Below are positions 60,232 through 64,000 of a DNA stretch of 64,000 bases, piece by piece. This DNA is from Tabrizicola sp. (GTDB taxonomy: Bacteria > Pseudomonadota > Alphaproteobacteria > Rhodobacterales > Rhodobacteraceae). Below the pieces are notes generated by a model. The model saw only the letters and a list, made by a program, of their open reading frames with translations. It searched no databases and was not told where the DNA came from. The position numbers and the translations under genes were made by a program. The stretch is from contig NZ_JAEULO010000068.1 of the NCBI RefSeq assembly GCF_016793705.1, positions 1 to 64,000 on the forward strand, in the 5' to 3' direction. Position 1 is the stretch's first letter. Every line of letters begins with the position of its first letter.

Positions 60232-62103
60232 TCAAATACCAACGCGCTGCTTGCTGCGGATTTCGACCTGGCTTTCGCGGGCCTTGTTCACCGTCTCACG
60301 GTCCGAGACCTCGGGCACGCCCACGTCCCAGTCGGCATCGCCGGGCACCCAGGCATAGGCGTCGGTCACGATGCTGATCACGGTGGTGCGGTCGTTGCCC
60401 TTGGCCCAGTCCAGCGCGGCCTCCAGGTCGGCGAGGCTTTCGCACCGGCGCGCGGCGGCGCCCATGCTTTCGGCGTGCTTGGCGAAGTCGACATGCAGCG
60501 GGTTGGTCTTGTCGGTGATCCGGCAGTCCTTCAACAGGTTGTTGAAACCGGGTACGCCCTTGAACTGCTGGAGGCGGCTGATCACCGCATAGCCGCCGTT
60601 GTCGCAGACGATCACGATCATCTTGTGGCCGGACAGCACCGTAGAATAGATGTCCGAGTTCATCATCATATAGGTGCCGTCGCCCAGCATGACGATGGGG
60701 GTCCCTCCCAGCGCCCCCGGCCCGGATTGCGCCATCGCGCAGCCCCAGCCGGCGGCGATCTCGTAGCCCATGCAGGAGAAGCCGAATTCCAGGTCGAAGC
60801 TGTTCGGGGTCTTGACCCGCCAGCCCTTCGCCACCTCGCCCGGCAGGCCGCCCGCAGCGGAGATCAGGGTATCGTTTTCACCGGCGGCCTTGTTCACGAC
60901 ATTGACGACCTGCGCATAGGTCGGGACCGGGGCGTTGGTCGGGGTCTGGTGGTCGTCGAGGAGCGCGTCCCAGTCCTTGAACAAAGCCTGGGCATGGGGC
61001 AGGTGCCCGGCGGGGGCCTTCCAGCCGCCAAGTGCAGCGTCCAGCTCGGCCACGCCTTCCAGCGCATCGCCGACCACGGCCAGCGCCCGGTGCTTCAGGG
61101 CGTCGAAGCGGGCGGCGTTCAGGCTGATGAAACGGGCGTCGCGGGAGAAGGCGGTCCAGGACCCGGTGGTGAAGTCCTGCAACCTTGTGCCGATGGCGAG
61201 GATCACGTCGGCCTCCGCCGCCAAAGCATTGGCGGAGGTGGAGCCGATGATGCCGATGGGACCGGCATGGACCGGGTGGTAATGCGTGAGCCCGCCCTTC
61301 CCGGCGATGGTTTCCACCACCGGAATGCCGCGCTCGGCGGCGAATTTGGCCACCGCCTCCTCGGCCCCGGAATAGCGCACGCCGCCGCCCGAGATGATCA
61401 GCGGTGTCTTCGCGGTCTTCAGCAGCGCGGCGGCATCCGCCACCGACTTGCGATCGGGGCGCGGGCGCGGGATGGTCCAGAGCCGTTCCTCGAAGAACTC
61501 CGCCGGGTAGTCGAAGGCCAGCTCCTGCGTGTCCTGCGGCAGGGCGATGAAGGCCGGGCCGCAATCGGCGGGGTCCAGCATCGCCCCCACCGCCTGCGGC
61601 AGGGACTGGAGGATCTGTGCGGGATGGCTGATCCGGTCCCAGTAGCGGGTGACAGCCTTGAAGGCGTCGTTCACCGTGATCGAGGGATTGCCGTAATGCT
61701 CCACCTGTTGCAGCACCGGGTCGGGCAGGCGGTTGGTGAAGGTATCCCCGGCGATCAGGAGGACCGGCAGCCGGTTGGCATGCGCCGTCCCCGCCGCCGT
61801 CACCATGTTCAAGGCCCCCGGCCCGATGGAGGAGGTCGCGACCATGATCTGCCGCCGCCGCTTGGCCTTGGCGAAGCCCACCGCCGCCAGCGCCATCGAC
61901 TGTTCGTTCTGCCCGCGCCAGGTGGGAAGCCGGTCCTGCACCGCTTCCAGCGCTTCAGACAGGCAGGTGACATTGCCATGGCCGAAGATGCCGAACACGC
62001 CCGCGAACAAGGGCACGCGCTGGCCGTCGATCTCGGTCATCTGCGCGGCCAGCCAGCGCACCAGCGCCTGCGCCATGGTCAGGCGAATCGTCGAGTGTTC
62101 CAT
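60232..62103 (-). CDS. iolD: 3D-(3,5/4)-trihydroxycyclohexane-1,2-dione hydrolase
   Basis: A 623-residue ThDP enzyme that opens the inositol ring-dione. Start TIRLTMAQALVRWLAAQMTEIDG, IFGHGNVTCL, GPGALNMVTAAGTAH, and the Mg-ThDP motif MLGDGTYMMMNSD fit the IolD family. GGAGGAGAGG precedes the ATG. It is the first gene of the minus-strand iolD-iolE-SDR run. Length is standard. Confidence 0.94.
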   Translation of the reverse strand: MEHSTIRLTMAQALVRWLAAQMTEIDGQRVPLFAGVFGIFGHGNVTCLSEALEAVQDRLPTWRGQNEQSMALAAVGFAKAKRRRQIMVATSSIGPGALNMVTAAGTAHANRLPVLLIAGDTFTNRLPDPVLQQVEHYGNPSITVNDAFKAVTRYWDRISHPAQILQSLPQAVGAMLDPADCGPAFIALPQDTQELAFDYPAEFFEERLWTIPRPRPDRKSVADAAALLKTAKTPLIISGGGVRYSGAEEAVAKFAAERGIPVVETIAGKGGLTHYHPVHAGPIGIIGSTSANALAAEADVILAIGTRLQDFTTGSWTAFSRDARFISLNAARFDALKHRALAVVGDALEGVAELDAALGGWKAPAGHLPHAQALFKDWDALLDDHQTPTNAPVPTYAQVVNVVNKAAGENDTLISAAGGLPGEVAKGWRVKTPNSFDLEFGFSCMGYEIAAGWGCAMAQSGPGALGGTPIVMLGDGTYMMMNSDIYSTVLSGHKMIVIVCDNGGYAVISRLQQFKGVPGFNNLLKDCRITDKTNPLHVDFAKHAESMGAAARRCESLADLEAALDWAKGNDRTTVISIVTDAYAWVPGDADWDVGVPEVSDRETVNKARESQVEIRSKQRVGI

Positions 62104-62172
62104 AGGCCTCTCCTCCCTCGGCTTGGCCCATGCAACATAGTCTCACGCATTGATGGTTGACAATAGGCGATA

Positions 62173-62192
62173 TTCGCAACGAGTATTGCGAA
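62173..62192. promoter_or_regulatory. Candidate operator in the iolD/ALDH divergent promoter
   Basis: TTCGCAA, six bases, TTGCGAA is a perfect 7-6-7 inverted repeat 70 bp from the iolD start and 94 bp from the ALDH start. Its ATTGCGAA half-site resembles the ATTGCAA of the dyad upstream of the RpiR gene, so one regulator might bind both. It does not match the GGAA-N6-TTCC site reported for rhizobial IolR. Confidence 0.55.
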
Positions 62193-62286
62193 GATGAATC
62201 GGGAGGGTCCAGATGAACCGGATCGTTGCGGCAGTGCCAGTGGGCGGGGCAATCCTCCCCTGCCGTTTTTGGCACGGAGGCAGGTA

Positions 62287-63726
62287 ATGTACGCCGGGTA
62301 TGGTTTTTTCATCGCAGGCGGTTGGCGGAACAGCGCCTCGGGCGCCACGGCCCCTGTGTTCAGCCCGGTGACGGAGCAACCGTTGGGCGATTGCCCGGTA
62401 GCCTCGGTCGCCGATACCGAGGCGGCACTGGCCGCGGCGGAATCGGGGTTCAAGGCCTGGGCGGCGACCCCGGCCTTCGACCGCGCCGATGCGCTGCACC
62501 GGATCGCCGACGAAATGCTGCGCCGTGCGGATGAGGCGGCGCGGATGATCAGCCTGGAGACCGGCAAGCCCATCGCGCAGGCGGGGCGGGAATGGGGCCT
62601 CAGCATCGACCAGTTCCGCTGGTATGCCGAGGAAGCCCGCCGCATCTATGGCCGGATCGTCGAAAGCCGGGTCCCCGGCGGGCGGTTCGAGATCCACCAC
62701 GAGCCGGTGGGCATCGTCGCCGCCTTCACCGCCTGGAATTTTCCCGCAGCCCTGATCGCGCGCAAGGTCGCTCCCGCCCTTGCCGCAGGCTGCGCCACCA
62801 TCCTCCGCCCCTCGTCGCAGACGCCGGGCGTGGCGATGGTGATGGTTGACTGCTGCCGGGCGGGCGGCCTGCCCCCCGGCGCGGTCAACCTGGTTGTCGG
62901 GCCGACGGCGGCGACCTATGCGCCGCTGATGGCCTCGAAAGCGGTGCGGAAGGTCAGCCTCACCGGCTCTACCCGCGTCGGCCAGCAGATGATCCGCGAT
63001 GCCGCCGCCACGCTGAAAAAGGTTTCCATGGAGCTGGGCGGCAATGCCCCGGTGATCGTTTATGACGACGCCGATCTGGAGGCCTGCCTGAACGTGGCGG
63101 TGCCGACCAAGTTCGCCAATGCGGGGCAGGTCTGCGTGACGGGCGACCGCTTCTATGTGCATGACCGGCTGCACGACGCCTTCGTGGACGGGTTCGTGAA
63201 GCGCACGCAGGGGATCAAGCTGGGCGACGGGCTGGACCCCTCGGTCGGCATGGGGCCGCTTATCAACGGCGCACGTCTGGCCGAGATGGAGAGGATCGTC
63301 GCCGGAGCCGTCCAGGCGGGGGCGAAACTCGCCACCGGTGGCAAGCGGGCGCAAGGCTTCAATGCCGGGCATTTCTATGAGCCGACCGTGCTGACCCGAT
63401 GCACCGACGACATGGCCGTGATGGCCGAGGAGAACTTCGGCCCCATCGCCGCGATCACCCGCTTTACTTCGGAAGACGAGGTGCTGGCCCGCGCCAATGC
63501 CTCCGACATGGGCCTTTCGGCCTACGCCTTCACGACTAGTCCCGCCCGCGCCCGGCGCACGGTCAGCGCGCTGAAGGCGGGGATGGTCGGCATCAACTCT
63601 TTCGCCATGGCGGCTTCGGAGGCGCCTTTCGGTGGCACGAACCATTCCGGCATGGGCCGTGAGGGCGGCACCGAAGGCATCCGCGACTATCTCGACGTCA
63701 AATCCAGCCAGATGGTGTGGTCATGA
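62287..63726 (+). CDS. NAD(P)-dependent aldehyde dehydrogenase (succinate-semialdehyde type)
   Basis: A 479-residue ALDH: AFTAWNFPAALIARKVAPALAAGC (cofactor block), SLTGSTRVGQQM, the catalytic base in MELGGNAP, the nucleophile in NAGQVCVTGDRFYV, EENFGPIAAI and the terminal FGGTNHSGMGREGG. Closest to GabD-like dehydrogenases; it is not the CoA-acylating IolA type. ATG 62287 follows GGAGG. Overlaps the aldolase gene by ATGA. Candidate substrates are semialdehydes from the adjacent pathway. Confidence 0.88.
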   Translation: MYAGYGFFIAGGWRNSASGATAPVFSPVTEQPLGDCPVASVADTEAALAAAESGFKAWAATPAFDRADALHRIADEMLRRADEAARMISLETGKPIAQAGREWGLSIDQFRWYAEEARRIYGRIVESRVPGGRFEIHHEPVGIVAAFTAWNFPAALIARKVAPALAAGCATILRPSSQTPGVAMVMVDCCRAGGLPPGAVNLVVGPTAATYAPLMASKAVRKVSLTGSTRVGQQMIRDAAATLKKVSMELGGNAPVIVYDDADLEACLNVAVPTKFANAGQVCVTGDRFYVHDRLHDAFVDGFVKRTQGIKLGDGLDPSVGMGPLINGARLAEMERIVAGAVQAGAKLATGGKRAQGFNAGHFYEPTVLTRCTDDMAVMAEENFGPIAAITRFTSEDEVLARANASDMGLSAYAFTTSPARARRTVSALKAGMVGINSFAMAASEAPFGGTNHSGMGREGGTEGIRDYLDVKSSQMVWS

Positions 63727-64000
63727 TCCCGAACCGCCTCAAGCAACTCTGGGCCGAGGGCAGGCCTTCGATCAACGGCTGGTGCAGCATCGGCAATCCC
63801 TTCACCGCCGAGATCATGGCGGCACAGGGTTTCGACAGCGTGACCGTTGACATGCAGCACGGTGCGCTGGACTACAGCCACCTGTTGCCGATGTTCCAGA
63901 CGATGCGGGCTTCCGGCGCCACGCTGATGGCACGGGTTCCCTGGCTGGAGCCCGGCATCATCATGAAGGCGCTGGATGCCGGGGCCTATGGCATCATCTG
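63723..64000 (+). CDS. HpcH/HpaI-family aldolase, N-terminal part (cut by window end)
   Basis: About 92 residues before the window ends: RPSINGWCSIGNPFTAEIMAA, VTVDMQHGALDY (metal-region motif) and ATLMARVPWLEPG (catalytic arginine region), all matching the HpaI fold. Second member of this family in the window. Overlaps the ALDH stop by 4 bp, so the two are likely cotranscribed. The C-terminus and stop lie outside. Confidence 0.82.
   Translation, partial: MIPNRLKQLWAEGRPSINGWCSIGNPFTAEIMAAQGFDSVTVDMQHGALDYSHLLPMFQTMRASGATLMARVPWLEPGIIMKALDAGAYGII

Noticed and set aside
59323-62160. Very long plus-strand open frame (945 codons) across iolE and iolD
   Set aside because: It is antisense to two clear enzymes with full motif sets; its translation is His/Arg/Gly-rich with no recognisable domain, as expected of a shadow frame in GC-rich DNA.
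62173-62192. Calling this the known rhizobial IolR operator
   Set aside because: The site is TTCGCAA-N6-TTGCGAA, not GGAA-N6-TTCC, so only a candidate operator is claimed.

Overview
The window is GC-rich, densely packed bacterial chromosome. Gene content and order point to an alphaproteobacterium of the Rhodobacteraceae (Paracoccus/Rhodobacter/Gemmobacter type). The indicators are an AapJQMP amino-acid ABC system, ftsE-ftsX-plsC beside an MJ0042 zinc-ribbon gene, dnaX/ybaB/recR, and many operons whose genes overlap by ATGA. No CRISPR array, insertion sequence, phage gene or rRNA was seen. All product names come from reading motifs by eye; no database search was possible.

Region by region: (1) 1-1214 holds an intact initiator tRNA followed at about 120-130 bp intervals by two decayed tRNA-like copies, then an aldehyde-dehydrogenase remnant. 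(2) 1214-23820 is a catabolic island. A FAD-linked 2-hydroxyacid oxidase is followed by a six-gene operon: ThDP enzyme, HyuA, HyuB, class-I aminotransferase, uronate-dehydrogenase-like protein and DAO-family FAD oxidase. A paralogous oxidase lies tail to tail with it. Divergent from the paralogue is a shikimate-dehydrogenase-like/SDR/RidA/GntR operon, followed by two more SDRs, AapJQMP, a LysR regulator, and a divergent pair of GarR-like reductase and HpcH/HpaI aldolase. Two matching 17-bp sites in the two divergent promoters suggest one GntR regulon. The likely logic is uptake of an amino-acid-like compound, flavin oxidation, imine hydrolysis by RidA, and reductive or aldol breakdown; the substrate is unknown. 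(3) 24055-28305: a DUF1287 protein, argE, two paralogous exported proteins and gluconokinase. (4) 28308-33499: a complete peptide-type ABC transporter. (5) 33743-36315: PfkB kinase, nth and an AraC-MGMT fusion. (6) 36433-45346: OmpA-like lipoprotein, FadR-type regulator, AraC/GyrI-like regulator, accA, SMR efflux protein, ftsEX, plsC and a zinc-ribbon membrane protein. (7) 45423-54686: ilvD, two Rhodobacteraceae-type unknowns, peroxiredoxin, ferredoxin-reductase-like protein, rsmD, HAD phosphatase, recR, ybaB, GNAT and dnaX. (8) 54761-57530: tyrosine phosphatase, a D-X12-E-X-K nuclease-like protein, and a TetR/hydrolase pair with twin operators. (9) 57645-64000: part of an inositol locus (RpiR regulator, SDR, iolE, iolD) divergent from an aldehyde dehydrogenase and a second HpcH/HpaI aldolase cut by the window end.

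The least expected non-coding structure is a three-copy hairpin repeat (about 40755, 48319, 51389). Each copy fills the spacer between two convergent genes, ending 2-4 bp from the minus-strand stop codon. A second dispersed element, a TGTCCAC inverted repeat, sits in two convergent spacers. Both SBP-type ABC operons carry a strong hairpin just after the binding-protein gene.
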